Assembly (NCBI RefSeq): GCF_014653695.1
Contig: NZ_BNAR01000014.1
Location: forward strand, 188,246-252,245
Reading direction: 5' to 3'
DNA: 64,000 bases
Origin: Lentzea cavernae
Lineage (GTDB): Bacteria > Actinomycetota > Actinomycetes > Mycobacteriales > Pseudonocardiaceae
The position numbers and the translations under genes are program-made. Shown piece after piece: positions 1-8,167 of this stretch (position 1 is its first letter; each line of letters begins with the position of its first letter). The notes below the pieces were generated by a model, which was not told the origin of the DNA, did no database searches, and worked only from the letters and a program-made list of their open reading frames with translations.

Positions 1-29
1 CCCTTGTTGCAATAATCCTGCAACAAGGG
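1..29. promoter_or_regulatory. Inverted-repeat operator upstream of the NRAMP gene (Nur/Mur-like)
   Basis: An 11-bp perfect inverted repeat (CCCTTGTTGCA and TGCAACAAGGG) surrounds a 7-bp spacer and runs into the ribosome binding site of the gene at 41. Its core, TTGCAA-N5-CTGCAA (7-23), differs by one base from the Streptomyces Nur consensus tTGCaa-N5-ttGCAA. Fur-family manganese (Mur) operators also use TGCAA half-sites. Metal-dependent repression of the transporter is therefore likely. Which Fur-family member binds is inference, and the gene's own promoter lies partly outside the window. Confidence 0.6.
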
Positions 30-40
30 GAGGTGTCCTG

Positions 41-1246
41 GTGGTCGCTGTGTCGGCGCGTCTGCGCGCGGGTGCGGCGTTGCTCGGTCCGGCGTTCGTC
101 GCCGCGATCGCGTACGTCGACCCCGGCAACGTGGCCACCAACACCGCGGCGGGCGCGACGTACGGGTACCTGCTGGTCTGGGTGCTCGTCGTCGCGAACG
201 TCATGGCGGGACTCGTGCAGTACCTGTCGGCGAAGCTCGGCCTGGTGACCGGCAGGTCGTTGCCGGAGGCGGTGCGCGAGCACCTGCCGCGGCCGCTGCG
301 GCTCGCCTACTGGGGGCAGGCCGAGGTCGTCGCGATGGCGACAGACCTGGCCGAGGTGCTCGGCGGGGCGATCGCGCTGCACCTGCTCTTCGACCTGCCG
401 CTGCTGCTCGGCGGCGTGATCACCGGCGTGGTGTCGACGATCCTGTTGCTGGTGCAGGACAAGCGCGGGCAGAAGCCGTTCGAGCGCGTGATCACCACCA
501 TGCTGGTCGTGATCGCGGTCGGGTTCATGGCAGGGCTCTTCGTCGCGCCACCGTCGGTTTCCGGCGCCGCCTCCGGTCTGGTGCCCCGCTTCGACGGCGC
601 GGACAGCGTGCTGCTCGCGGCGGGCATGCTCGGGGCGACCGTGATGCCGCACGCGGTCTACCTGCACTCCGCGCTGGCGCGGGACCGGCACGGGAAGAAC
701 CCGTCGGTGCTCGGCGCGACGAAGGTCGACGTCGTGGTCGCGATGGTGCTCGCGGGCGCGGTCAACATGGCGATGCTGCTGCTCGCGGCTTCCGCCTTGC
801 AGGGCAAGGAAGGCGTGGACACCCTGGAGGGCGCGCACGCGGCCGTCGGCTCCACGCTGGGCGGCGGGATCGCGCTGCTGTTCGCACTCGGCCTGCTGGC
901 GTCGGGTTTCGCGTCCACCGCCGTCGGTTGTTACGCCGGCGCGGTGGTGATGGACGGCCTGCTGCGGGTGCGGATCCCGTTGCTCGCCAGGCGTTTGATC
1001 ACGCTGGTGCCCGCGCTGGCGATCCTGGCGTTCGGGGTCGACCCGACGTTCGCGCTGGTGCTGTCGCAGGTCGTGCTGTCGTTCGGCATCCCGTTCGCGC
1101 TGGTGCCGCTGGTCTGGCTGACCGCGCGCCGGTCCGTGATGGGTACGTACGCGAACCGGCGCTCCGTCACGTTCGCCGCCTGGCTGGTGGCGTTCGCGGT
1201 CGTCGTGCTGAACGTGGCGCTGATCTACCTGACGGTTTCCGGGTAG
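41..1246 (+). CDS. mntH: NRAMP-family divalent metal (Mn2+/Fe2+) transporter
   Basis: This is a proton-coupled divalent-metal importer of the inner membrane, 401 aa, the usual bacterial MntH length, with about eleven hydrophobic segments. The metal-site motifs are present: DPGN in TM1 (residues 27-30) and MPH in TM6 (about 202-204). The GTG at 41 is chosen because an AGGGGAGGT ribosome binding site lies 6 nt upstream; a second in-frame GTG at 50 is possible. A Fur-family-type inverted repeat ends inside that ribosome binding site, so metal-responsive repression is likely. Its 3' end overlaps the convergent oxidoreductase gene by 22 bp. Mn2+ as the main substrate is family knowledge; if the operator is a true Nur box, nickel or iron are alternatives. 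Confidence 0.9.
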   Translation: MVAVSARLRAGAALLGPAFVAAIAYVDPGNVATNTAAGATYGYLLVWVLVVANVMAGLVQYLSAKLGLVTGRSLPEAVREHLPRPLRLAYWGQAEVVAMATDLAEVLGGAIALHLLFDLPLLLGGVITGVVSTILLLVQDKRGQKPFERVITTMLVVIAVGFMAGLFVAPPSVSGAASGLVPRFDGADSVLLAAGMLGATVMPHAVYLHSALARDRHGKNPSVLGATKVDVVVAMVLAGAVNMAMLLLAASALQGKEGVDTLEGAHAAVGSTLGGGIALLFALGLLASGFASTAVGCYAGAVVMDGLLRVRIPLLARRLITLVPALAILAFGVDPTFALVLSQVVLSFGIPFALVPLVWLTARRSVMGTYANRRSVTFAAWLVAFAVVVLNVALIYLTVSG

Positions 1247-2181
1247 GAGACGCCGAGCTGGCGCAGCACTTCCTCCAGCGTGCGCAAGACTTCCAGGGTG
1301 TTGTCCCAGGTGATCAACGGGCTTTGAGTGACCCCGGCGGTGACGTACTCCTCGACCGCGCGGATCTGGTGGGTGTAACCCTCGTCCTCGATGGTGTGCT
1401 CGACGCCGTTGATGGTGGCCTTCGTGGCGTTGAACATCGGGTCGGCGATGTCGATGCGGCCCTTGGTACCGACGATCTCCGCCCTGCACCCGGTGTTCGC
1501 GACGAGCGAGCAGCTCAGCAACGCGTGGGCACCGTTGTCGTAGGCCAGGAAGATGCCCGCGTCAGCGTCCACTTCGGTCGGTGCGAGGCTGCCGTGCGCG
1601 TGGACGTGCGCCGGGACGCCGAGCATCTGGTGCGTGAACGCGACCGGGTAGACACCGAGGTCGAGCGTCGCCCCGCCGCCGGCCTCCTTGGCCCACAGGC
1701 GGTCCTCGTGGCTGAAGGTGTGCGCGAAACCGAAGTCCGCGCGGATCATCCGCACCTCGCCGATCTCACCGGCGGCCACGGCCTCGTGCACCTTGCGGAT
1801 CAACGGGTTGAACCGCGTCCACATGGCCTCCATGAGGAAGAGGTTCTTCGACCGCGCCCGTTCGACCATCTCCTCGGCGTCCGCGACCGTGAGCGCGAAG
1901 GCCTTCTCGCACAGCACGTGCTTGCCGGCGTCGAGCGCCGCGAGCGTGACCTCGTGGTGCTGCCCGTGCGGCGTGGCGACGTAGACCACGTCGACGTCGG
2001 GGTCGGCGAGCAGGTCGCGGTAGTCGCCGTACGCGCGCTCGATGCCGAACCGGTCGGCAAACGCTTGCGCCTTCGTGACGTCGCGGGAGGACACCGCGAG
2101 AACTGTGACGCCCTCGACTTTCAGCATGTCAGCGGTCACGGCCTGCGCGATTCCGCCTGTTGCGATCACACCCCACTTCAT
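1225..2181 (-). CDS. Gfo/Idh/MocA-family NAD(P)-dependent oxidoreductase
   Basis: A 318-aa two-domain oxidoreductase. The N-terminal Rossmann fold shows a glycine-rich turn (GVIATGGIAQ, residues 4-13), followed by the ATPHGQHH segment and the EKAFAL variant of the EKP motif that carries the family's nicotinamide-site lysine. The C-terminal half is the usual alpha/beta domain. Family members oxidise or reduce sugars, inositols or dihydrodiols; the substrate cannot be read from the sequence. The gene overlaps the 3' end of the NRAMP gene by 22 bp (convergent) and is divergent from the yccF-like gene, with only 22 bp between the two starts. Confidence 0.85.
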   Translation of the reverse strand: MKWGVIATGGIAQAVTADMLKVEGVTVLAVSSRDVTKAQAFADRFGIERAYGDYRDLLADPDVDVVYVATPHGQHHEVTLAALDAGKHVLCEKAFALTVADAEEMVERARSKNLFLMEAMWTRFNPLIRKVHEAVAAGEIGEVRMIRADFGFAHTFSHEDRLWAKEAGGGATLDLGVYPVAFTHQMLGVPAHVHAHGSLAPTEVDADAGIFLAYDNGAHALLSCSLVANTGCRAEIVGTKGRIDIADPMFNATKATINGVEHTIEDEGYTHQIRAVEEYVTAGVTQSPLITWDNTLEVLRTLEEVLRQLGVSYPETVR

Positions 2182-2203
2182 GCGATCAGCTTAGATTGGA
2201 GGC

Positions 2204-2578
2204 ATGCGCCTCATCCTGAACGTGATCTGGCTGGTGCTCGCCGGTTTCTGGATGGCCGTCGGCTACGCGGTCGCCGGCGTCATCTGCTGCATCCTGATCA
2301 TCACGATCCCGTGGGGCATCGCGTCGTTCCGCATCGCGAACTACGCGCTCTGGCCGTTCGGCCGCGATGTCGTGGACAAGCCGGGCGCGGGCACCGGTTC
2401 GCTGCTGGGCAACGTCATCTGGATCGTCGTGGCCGGTGTGTGGCTCGCGATCGGCCACGTCATCACCGGCATCGCGCTCTGCGTCACGATCATCGGCATC
2501 CCGCTGGGCGTCGCGAACTTCAAGCTCGTGAAGGTCTCGCTGGTGCCGCTGGGCAAGGAGATCGTCGAGGTTCCGTGA
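2204..2578 (+). CDS. YccF-family inner-membrane protein
   Basis: A 124-aa protein with four hydrophobic segments. It is built of two similar halves, each with an N-V-I-W start and a glycine/isoleucine-rich helix followed by a short amphipathic loop (residues about 6-60 and 68-120), which is the YccF domain architecture. The biochemical role of the family is unknown. An ATG preceded by GGAGG sets the start. As recalled, the M. tuberculosis counterpart (Rv0870c) lies next to moaA2, so its position about 5 kb upstream of moaA fits an older shared gene order into which the leftward 2.6-7.0 kb block was inserted. Confidence 0.8.
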   Translation: MRLILNVIWLVLAGFWMAVGYAVAGVICCILIITIPWGIASFRIANYALWPFGRDVVDKPGAGTGSLLGNVIWIVVAGVWLAIGHVITGIALCVTIIGIPLGVANFKLVKVSLVPLGKEIVEVP

Positions 2579-2632
2579 GGGTCTCCCGCGTCCCGCCGGG
2601 CGAGGCGCGGGAGACCGGGGTGGCACGAGCCT

Positions 2633-3025
2633 TCAGGCTTCGCCGTCCGACAGCTCGTGCAGGCACAGGACGTTGCCCTCGGTGTCGAGGAACCACGCCG
2701 CGCGTTCCCCGCCCATGTCCGCGACGTGGTTCGTGGTCTTGAAGTCGGGCAGGTCGTAGTCCTCGAAGCGCACGCCCCTGTCCTCGAGCTCCCTGATCTC
2801 GCCCTCGATGTCCGGCACCTCGAAGCTGATGGCCGTGTGACCGGACTGCGCACCCTTCTCCGCAGGCCTCAGCCCCAGCGAGTCGCCCTGGCCGAGGGCG
2901 AAGATCCGCGTGCCGTCGGCGGTCGTGGTGAGGGGCTTGAGGCCGAGCACGTCGGCGTAGAAGCGGCCAGCGCGCTCGGGGTCTTCGACGGGGAGCATCG
3001 TCGTGGTCCTGGTGGCGGTGAGCAT
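2633..3025 (-). CDS. VOC-superfamily (glyoxalase/bleomycin-resistance-like) protein
   Basis: A 130-aa single-module VOC protein with paired beta-alpha-beta-beta-beta units: an ERAGRFYADVLGL-type first unit and a second unit with HTAISFEV and an FLDTEGNVLCLHE end. The glutamate near the C terminus (CLHE) matches the usual metal-ligand position. The ATG at 3025 is chosen over an upstream start because AAAGGAGG stands 5 nt before it. Substrates of this family range from methylglyoxal to antibiotics and cannot be assigned here. It is the last gene of a leftward group whose previous member is the decayed GNAT remnant. Confidence 0.75.
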   Translation of the reverse strand: MLTATRTTTMLPVEDPERAGRFYADVLGLKPLTTTADGTRIFALGQGDSLGLRPAEKGAQSGHTAISFEVPDIEGEIRELEDRGVRFEDYDLPDFKTTNHVADMGGERAAWFLDTEGNVLCLHELSDGEA

Positions 3026-3101
3026 GCGCGCCTCCTTTCGGCGGAGTGCACTGATGCTCCGCCCGCAGTAGCGCGCCCGCAATAGGTCCTTCGGCCCTGC
3101 G

Positions 3102-3300
3102 TCAGAGGGAGATGAGATCGGCCTTCGTCGGGGTGGAACCGCAGGACTCGAAGTAGAAGCCGGTCAGGTGGTCGTCGAAGTCGACGTGCAGCCACTCGCA
3201 GCCTGCGACACGCGCGTGCTCGACCGCGGTGGCCACCAGCGCGGCGCCGTCTCCGAGTCGCTCGCCCGCGCCTGTCACCGAACGAACTTGCAGGACAGCA
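3102..3300 (-). pseudogene. GNAT acetyltransferase remnant (5'-truncated)
   Basis: Read leftward, this stretch encodes only the last 60 or so residues of a GNAT N-acetyltransferase: a weak acetyl-CoA loop (GAGERLGDGAALV), then AVEHARVAGCEWLHVDF and FYFESCGSTPTKADLISL before TGA at 3102. The first two-thirds of the domain is missing; the preceding DNA is the acyl-CoA synthetase gene, whose stop is at 3304-3302. No ribosome binding site or start codon makes sense for the fragment. I read it as the 3' end of a gene that lost its beginning, with no evidence of expression. Confidence 0.7.
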
Positions 3301-3301
3301 C

Positions 3302-4897
3302 CTAGGCGTGCTTCGTGCTGTCGTCCAAATTCAGCAGCTCCACGGACTTCGCCCGCATCTCCACCTTGCGGATCTTGCCGGTGACCGTCATCGGGAACTC
3401 GTCCACCACGTGCACGTACCGCGGGATCTTGTAGTGCGCGAGCTTGCCCGTGCAGAACTCGCGCACGGCCTCGGCGGTCAGCTCCGTCGAGCCGTCGCGC
3501 AGGCGCACCCACGCCACCAGCTCCTCGCCGTACTTGGCGTCGGGCACGCCGACGACCTGGGCGTCGAGCACGTCCGGGTGGGTGTAGAGGAACTCCTCGA
3601 TCTCGCGCGGGTAGATGTTCTCGCCGCCGCGGATCACCATGTCCTTGATGCGGCCGGTGATGTTGACGTAGTCGTCGGCGTCCATCACCGCGAGGTCGCC
3701 GGTGTGCATCCAGCCGGCGCTGTCGACGGCTTCGGCGGTCTTCTCCGGCTCGTTCCAGTAGCCGAGCATCACGGAGTAGCCGCGCGTGCACAGCTCCCCC
3801 GGCTCGCCGCGCGGCACCGTGCGGCCGGTCTCCGGGTCGACGATCTTCACCTCGAGGTGCGGGCCGACGCGGCCGACCGTCCCGACGCGACGGTCGAGGG
3901 AGTCGTCCACGCGCGTTTGCGTTGACACGGGGGAGGTTTCGGTCATGCCGTAGCAGATGGAGACCTCGCTCATGCCCATGCGTTCGACGACCTGCTTCAT
4001 GACCTCGACCGGACACGGCGAGCCCGCCATGATGCCGGTGCGCAACGACGACAGGTCGTAGCCGTCGATCAGGTCGAGCATCGCGATGAACATCGTCGGC
4101 ACGCCGTAGAGCGAGGTGCAGCGTTCTTCCTGAACGGCCGCAAGGGTTTTCGCCGGATCGAACGCCGGGGCCGGGATCACGACGCACGCGCCGTGGCTGG
4201 TGGCGGCGAGGTTGCCCATGACCATGCCGAAGCAGTGGTAGAACGGCGGCACCACGCAGATGCGGTCGTTCTCGGTGTAGTTGACCAGCTCGCCGACGAA
4301 GTAGCCGTTGTTGAGGATGTTGTGGTGCGAGAGCGTCGCGCCCTTGGGGAAGCCCGTGGTGCCGGACGTGTACTGGATGTTGATCGGGTCGTCGCGGTCG
4401 AGCTCCACGTCCGGGAGCTCGTCTCCGGTCCACTGTGGATCGTCGACGAACACGACGTTCCGCAGTTCGGGGCAGCGCGGCCGGACCTCGTCGATCATCC
4501 CCGCGTAGTCCGAGGTCTTGAACGACCGCGCGGACACCAGCGTGTGGATGCCCGCCTGGTTCAGCACGTACTCCAGCTCGTGCACCCGGTACGCCGGGTT
4601 GACGTTGACCAGGATCGCGCCGATCCGGGCCGTCGCGTACTGCACGAACACCCACTCCGCGCAGTTCGGCGCCCAGATCCCGACCCGGTCGCCCTTGCGC
4701 ACGCCGAGCGAGTGCAGCCCGGCGGCGGCGCGGTCGACCTCCTGCGCGAGCTCCGCGTACGTCCACCGCCGGTCCGCTGCCTTGTCGACGAGCGCCTCGC
4801 GGTCGCCGAACCTCGCGACGGTCGCCGCGAGGTTCGCGTGGATCGTGTCGCCCAGTAGCGGGGCGGCGGACGTTCCCGAGGAGTAGCTGGAGGTCAT
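3302..4897 (-). CDS. Acyl-CoA synthetase (AMP-binding, FadD-type)
   Basis: An ANL-superfamily ligase of 531 aa that activates a carboxylic acid with ATP to the acyl-adenylate and transfers it to CoA. Visible motifs: the P-loop YTSGTTGFPKG (residues 176-186), the YGMTETSP motif, the TGDLAVMDADDY region, the hinge KDMVIRGGENIYP and the C-terminal catalytic lysine in TVTGKIRK. The open frame runs upstream into the next gene, but the ATG at 4897 gives the normal family length and begins just ahead of the conserved N-terminal block. It lies 14 bp after the metallophosphoesterase gene and is probably co-transcribed with it. Chain-length preference cannot be told. Confidence 0.88.
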   Translation of the reverse strand: MTSSYSSGTSAAPLLGDTIHANLAATVARFGDREALVDKAADRRWTYAELAQEVDRAAAGLHSLGVRKGDRVGIWAPNCAEWVFVQYATARIGAILVNVNPAYRVHELEYVLNQAGIHTLVSARSFKTSDYAGMIDEVRPRCPELRNVVFVDDPQWTGDELPDVELDRDDPINIQYTSGTTGFPKGATLSHHNILNNGYFVGELVNYTENDRICVVPPFYHCFGMVMGNLAATSHGACVVIPAPAFDPAKTLAAVQEERCTSLYGVPTMFIAMLDLIDGYDLSSLRTGIMAGSPCPVEVMKQVVERMGMSEVSICYGMTETSPVSTQTRVDDSLDRRVGTVGRVGPHLEVKIVDPETGRTVPRGEPGELCTRGYSVMLGYWNEPEKTAEAVDSAGWMHTGDLAVMDADDYVNITGRIKDMVIRGGENIYPREIEEFLYTHPDVLDAQVVGVPDAKYGEELVAWVRLRDGSTELTAEAVREFCTGKLAHYKIPRYVHVVDEFPMTVTGKIRKVEMRAKSVELLNLDDSTKHA

Positions 4898-4911
4898 CCC
4901 CCAGACGGTAG

Positions 4912-5718
4912 TCAGGCTTGCGCGTATGGCAAGGGCACGACCAGGCACGGACCGCCGCTGTAGAGGCCCGCGTCGATCGCCAGCACCTTGTCGTCGGCGT
5001 AGACGAGAGGCCCGTCGATCTGGTCCGGCGGCACCCCGAGCTGGTCGGCGATGACGCTGTGGCCGTGCACGATCCGGCTGCCGCCGAGGGTCGCGAGCAG
5101 CTCGTCCGCGATTTCCGGGCCCTGCGGACCGCGGAACGCGTAGCGCGTCGTCATCTTGCGCCAGCACTCCCACCAGTCGACGAGGTCGTCGCCCTTGAGC
5201 ACCTGCCGGACGGACTCGTTGACCTCTTCGATCGAGGCCCCCCATTCGAGGTAGGCCACGGTGTCGGAGTGCATCAGCAGGTGGTCGTCGCGCAGCTTCA
5301 GCACCGGCCGCGACGTGAGCCACTCGACGTGCTCGTCGGTCAGCCTGTCCTGGTCGCTGCGCAGGCCGCCGTTGAGCAGCCAGCTGCGCGCGAACGACCG
5401 CGGGCCGAGGCTGTCGGGCACCTGGTCGTCGCCGAACCGGTACATGCCGAGCAGCAGCACCTCGTGGTTGCCGATCAGCGAGCTGACCGTGCCGCCCGCC
5501 TCCGCCGCCTCCTCGCCGAGGCGCATGACCAGGTCGATCACGCCCACGCCGTCGGGCCCGCGGTCGACGAAGTCGCCGAGGAACCACAGTTCGCTCTCGC
5601 CGCCGGTCCAGTGCCCTTCCTCGTCGCACAGTTCGGCGACGTGCAGGGCTCTGATCAGTTCCGAGAGGTGCCCGTGCACGTCACCCACGACGTACATCGG
5701 GCGTCGATCCGTGTCCAC
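4912..5718 (-). CDS. Metallophosphoesterase of the PPP/ApaH type
   Basis: A 268-aa calcineurin-like phosphoesterase with all metal-binding motifs in order: GDVHG (near residue 12), GDFVDRGPD, GNHE and HGHS towards the C terminus. GDVDRG/GNHE-type proteins include ApaH-like diadenosine tetraphosphatases and PPP protein phosphatases; which activity applies cannot be decided. A GTG at 5718 is used; an internal ATG at 5697, right before the first beta strand, is an alternative because neither has a strong ribosome binding site. It lies between the HAD hydrolase and acyl-CoA synthetase genes on the same strand with short gaps (32 and 14 bp). Confidence 0.82.
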   Translation of the reverse strand: MDTDRRPMYVVGDVHGHLSELIRALHVAELCDEEGHWTGGESELWFLGDFVDRGPDGVGVIDLVMRLGEEAAEAGGTVSSLIGNHEVLLLGMYRFGDDQVPDSLGPRSFARSWLLNGGLRSDQDRLTDEHVEWLTSRPVLKLRDDHLLMHSDTVAYLEWGASIEEVNESVRQVLKGDDLVDWWECWRKMTTRYAFRGPQGPEIADELLATLGGSRIVHGHSVIADQLGVPPDQIDGPLVYADDKVLAIDAGLYSGGPCLVVPLPYAQA

Positions 5719-5750
5719 CTCCGCGACGATAGGTGATGAACCCTCCCGCG

Positions 5751-6542
5751 TCAGTGGTCAGTCCAGTCGCCGAACGGGTCCGCTGAGTGACCGACGAGCT
5801 CCGCGATCGACTTCAGCACGCGCGTCGGGCGGTACGGGAACATCTCCGCGCTCTCGGCGCTGAAGACCCCGGACAGCACGAGGATGGTCGACAGTCCCGC
5901 TTCCAGGCCCGAGCGCACGTCGGTGTCCATGCGGTCGCCGATCATCAGCGCCTGCTCGGAGTGCGAGCCGAGGGTGCGCAGGGCCGAGCGCATCATCAAC
6001 GGGTTCGGCTTGCCGACGTAATAGGGCTCACGTCCGGTGGCGCGCTCGATCAGCGCAGCGACGGCGCCGGTCGCGGGCAGCGAGCCCTCGCGCGACGGGC
6101 CGGTGGCGTCCGGGTTGGTCGCGATGAACTTCGCGCCCTCCTCGACCAGGCGGATGGCCTTGGTGATAGCGGTGAAGCTGTAGGTGCGGGTCTCGCCGAG
6201 CACCACGTAGTCCGGGTCGCGGTCGGTCAGCACGTAGCCGATCTCGTGCAGCGCGGTGGTGAGGCCGGCCTCGCCGATGACGAACGCCGAGCCGTTCGGG
6301 CGCTGCGAGTCGAGGAACTTGGCCGTGGCCAGCGCGGACGTCCAGATGGACTTCTCCGGGATGTCCAGGCCGGTGCGATGCAGGCGTGCCCGCAGGTCCC
6401 GTGGCGTGTAGATGGAGTTGTTCGTGAGCACGAGGAACGGCGTCTCGGACGCACGCAGCTCCGCGACGAACTCGTCCGCTCCCGGGATCAGGTGCTCCTC
6501 GTGCACGAGGACGCCGTCCATGTCCATCAAGTAGTGCCACAT
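5751..6542 (-). CDS. HAD-superfamily hydrolase, NagD/HAD-IIA type
   Basis: A 263-aa cytoplasmic phosphatase-like protein. Motif I is DMDGV at residues 7-11 (nucleophile aspartate plus +2 aspartate), motif II is LTNNS, the motif III lysine lies in YVGKPNP, and motif IV is IGDRMDTD. The C2-type cap between motifs II and III places it with NagD/4-nitrophenylphosphatase-like enzymes, which dephosphorylate nucleotides or small sugar phosphates. The start is only 4 bp after the stop of the MarR regulator gene, so the two are almost certainly one transcript. The substrate is unknown. Confidence 0.85.
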   Translation of the reverse strand: MWHYLMDMDGVLVHEEHLIPGADEFVAELRASETPFLVLTNNSIYTPRDLRARLHRTGLDIPEKSIWTSALATAKFLDSQRPNGSAFVIGEAGLTTALHEIGYVLTDRDPDYVVLGETRTYSFTAITKAIRLVEEGAKFIATNPDATGPSREGSLPATGAVAALIERATGREPYYVGKPNPLMMRSALRTLGSHSEQALMIGDRMDTDVRSGLEAGLSTILVLSGVFSAESAEMFPYRPTRVLKSIAELVGHSADPFGDWTDH

Positions 6543-6546
6543 GGGT

Positions 6547-7002
6547 CTAAGTATCGATCACGCGCTTGCGAAACGTCTCGATCTGGAGCTGGAGATAACG
6601 CTCGATCACCTGGAGTTCGGCGCCGTCGAAGTGCCCGAGCACCTCGACGAGGCTGTCGCGGGCCTTCTCGAACGGCGCGCCGAACTTGTCGACGTCCCCC
6701 ACCGTGACCTCGACCAGGACCTTGCGGCGGTCGTGCGGGTCGCGGACACGACGGACATATCCGGCACGCTCGAGGCGGTCGATCACGCCCGTGACGGCAC
6801 CGGTGGAGAGGCCGGAGAGTTCGGCGATCCGGCCCGCGGTGAGCGGCCCGTCCGCCCGCATGGCGAGATCGAGGCACTTCTCGTCGGTCGCGGACAGGCC
6901 CATCTGCTCGGCCACCCGCGCGTGGAACATGACGGTGAGGGCGCTCTGCTCCCGCATGTACCAGGTGAACCGCTCCAGCGCTTCTGGTTCCATGTGGAAC
7001 AT
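6547..7002 (-). CDS. MarR-family transcriptional regulator
   Basis: A 151-aa winged helix-turn-helix regulator of normal MarR size. The HTH is LTAGRIAELSGLSTGAVTGV and the wing carries the family's DPHDRRKVLVE signature, flanked by the helices that form the dimer interface. It heads a leftward group (HAD hydrolase, phosphoesterase, acyl-CoA synthetase) and faces moaA. A 5-bp inverted repeat, TCTTA-N5-TAAGA, begins on its own start codon (7002-7016), which suggests autoregulation. The ligand is not predictable. A second ATG three codons in is an alternative start. Confidence 0.88.
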   Translation of the reverse strand: MFHMEPEALERFTWYMREQSALTVMFHARVAEQMGLSATDEKCLDLAMRADGPLTAGRIAELSGLSTGAVTGVIDRLERAGYVRRVRDPHDRRKVLVEVTVGDVDKFGAPFEKARDSLVEVLGHFDGAELQVIERYLQLQIETFRKRVIDT

Positions 7003-7016
7003 CTTAGCCAGTAAGA
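7002..7016. promoter_or_regulatory. Candidate MarR operator
   Basis: The perfect repeat TCTTA-GCCAG-TAAGA begins on the marR start codon and lies in the gap facing moaA. Its size and position fit an autoregulatory MarR site; binding is inferred. Confidence 0.4.
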
Positions 7017-7117
7017 CAATTCCTTGTGATGGTGCTCCAAACGGGCGGAACGTGAGAAAGCTCGTCTATGGAGGCATCTACAACGAGTTGTTCATTAAGC
7101 TGAACAAGGTGACAGCT

Positions 7118-8167
7118 GTGGAGTTGGGCATCCCGATCGTGCGCGGCACTCCGGACGCCTCCGCACGTCCGGACTCGCCCCTGCTCGTCGACAGGTTCGG
7201 ACGGGTGGCGAAGGACCTGCGGGTCTCGCTGACCGACCGCTGCAACCTGCGCTGCACGTACTGCATGCCCGCCGAGGGCCTCGACTGGCTGCAGAAGGAC
7301 GAGCTGCTCACCGACGCCGAGCTGATCAGGCTCATGCGCATCGCCGTGGTCGACCTGGGCGTCACGGACATCAGGTTCACCGGCGGCGAGCCGCTGCTGC
7401 GCCGGGGCCTGGAGCAGGTCATCGCCGCGACGGCCGAGCTCGAGCCGCGCCCGCGCATGTCCATGACCTCGAACGGCATCGGGCTCGCCCGGCGCGCGCG
7501 GTCGTTGAAGGACGCCGGCCTGAACCGGATCAACATCTCGCTCGACACCCTCGACCCGGAGAAGTTCGCGACGCTGACCAGGCGCGACCGCATCACGGAC
7601 GTGCTCGACGGCCTCGACGCCGCCCGCGAGGCCGGGCTCGAGCCGGTGAAGGTCAACTCGGTGCTGATGCGCGGCATGAACGAGGACGAGGCCGTCCCGC
7701 TGCTGCGGTTCTGCGTCGAGAAAGGCTACCAGCTGCGGTTCATCGAACAGATGCCGCTGGACGCGCAGCACGGCTGGACGCGCACGGACATGATCACGGC
7801 CGACGAGATCCTCACGAAGCTCTCGTCCGCCTTCACGCTGACCCCGTCGGAGGTTCCGCGCGGTGGCGCTCCGGCCGAGCGCTGGCTGGTCGACGGCGGC
7901 CCGGCGGTCGTCGGCGTGATCGCGTCGGTGACCAGGCCGTTCTGCGCCGCCTGCGACCGCACCCGGCTCACCTCGGACGGCCAGATCCGCAACTGCCTGT
8001 TCAGCAACGGCGAGACCGACCTGCGCGCACTGCTGCGCGACGGCTCCCCCGACACCGCGATCGCCGACGCCTGGCGCGCGAACATGTGGACCAAGGCGGC
8101 CGGTCACGGCATCAACGACGCGGGCTTCTCCCAGCCCGACCGCCCCATGAGCGCCATCGGAGGATGA
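7118..8167 (+). CDS. moaA: GTP 3',8-cyclase (molybdenum cofactor biosynthesis MoaA)
   Basis: A radical-SAM enzyme for the first step of molybdopterin synthesis, GTP to 3',8-cyclo-7,8-dihydro-GTP, working with MoaC. The N-terminal cluster motif is CNLRCTYC (Cys 42, 46 and 49). The C-terminal second [4Fe-4S] site is FCAACDRTR followed by RNC, and the chain ends in the conserved double glycine (AIGG) needed for activity. The frame is open far upstream; the GTG at 7118, preceded by AAGGTGA, gives 349 aa, close to normal MoaA length, while GTGs at 7109 and 7052 are possible. The stop overlaps the moaD start (ATGA), so the two are translationally coupled. Confidence 0.95.
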   Translation: MELGIPIVRGTPDASARPDSPLLVDRFGRVAKDLRVSLTDRCNLRCTYCMPAEGLDWLQKDELLTDAELIRLMRIAVVDLGVTDIRFTGGEPLLRRGLEQVIAATAELEPRPRMSMTSNGIGLARRARSLKDAGLNRINISLDTLDPEKFATLTRRDRITDVLDGLDAAREAGLEPVKVNSVLMRGMNEDEAVPLLRFCVEKGYQLRFIEQMPLDAQHGWTRTDMITADEILTKLSSAFTLTPSEVPRGGAPAERWLVDGGPAVVGVIASVTRPFCAACDRTRLTSDGQIRNCLFSNGETDLRALLRDGSPDTAIADAWRANMWTKAAGHGINDAGFSQPDRPMSAIGG

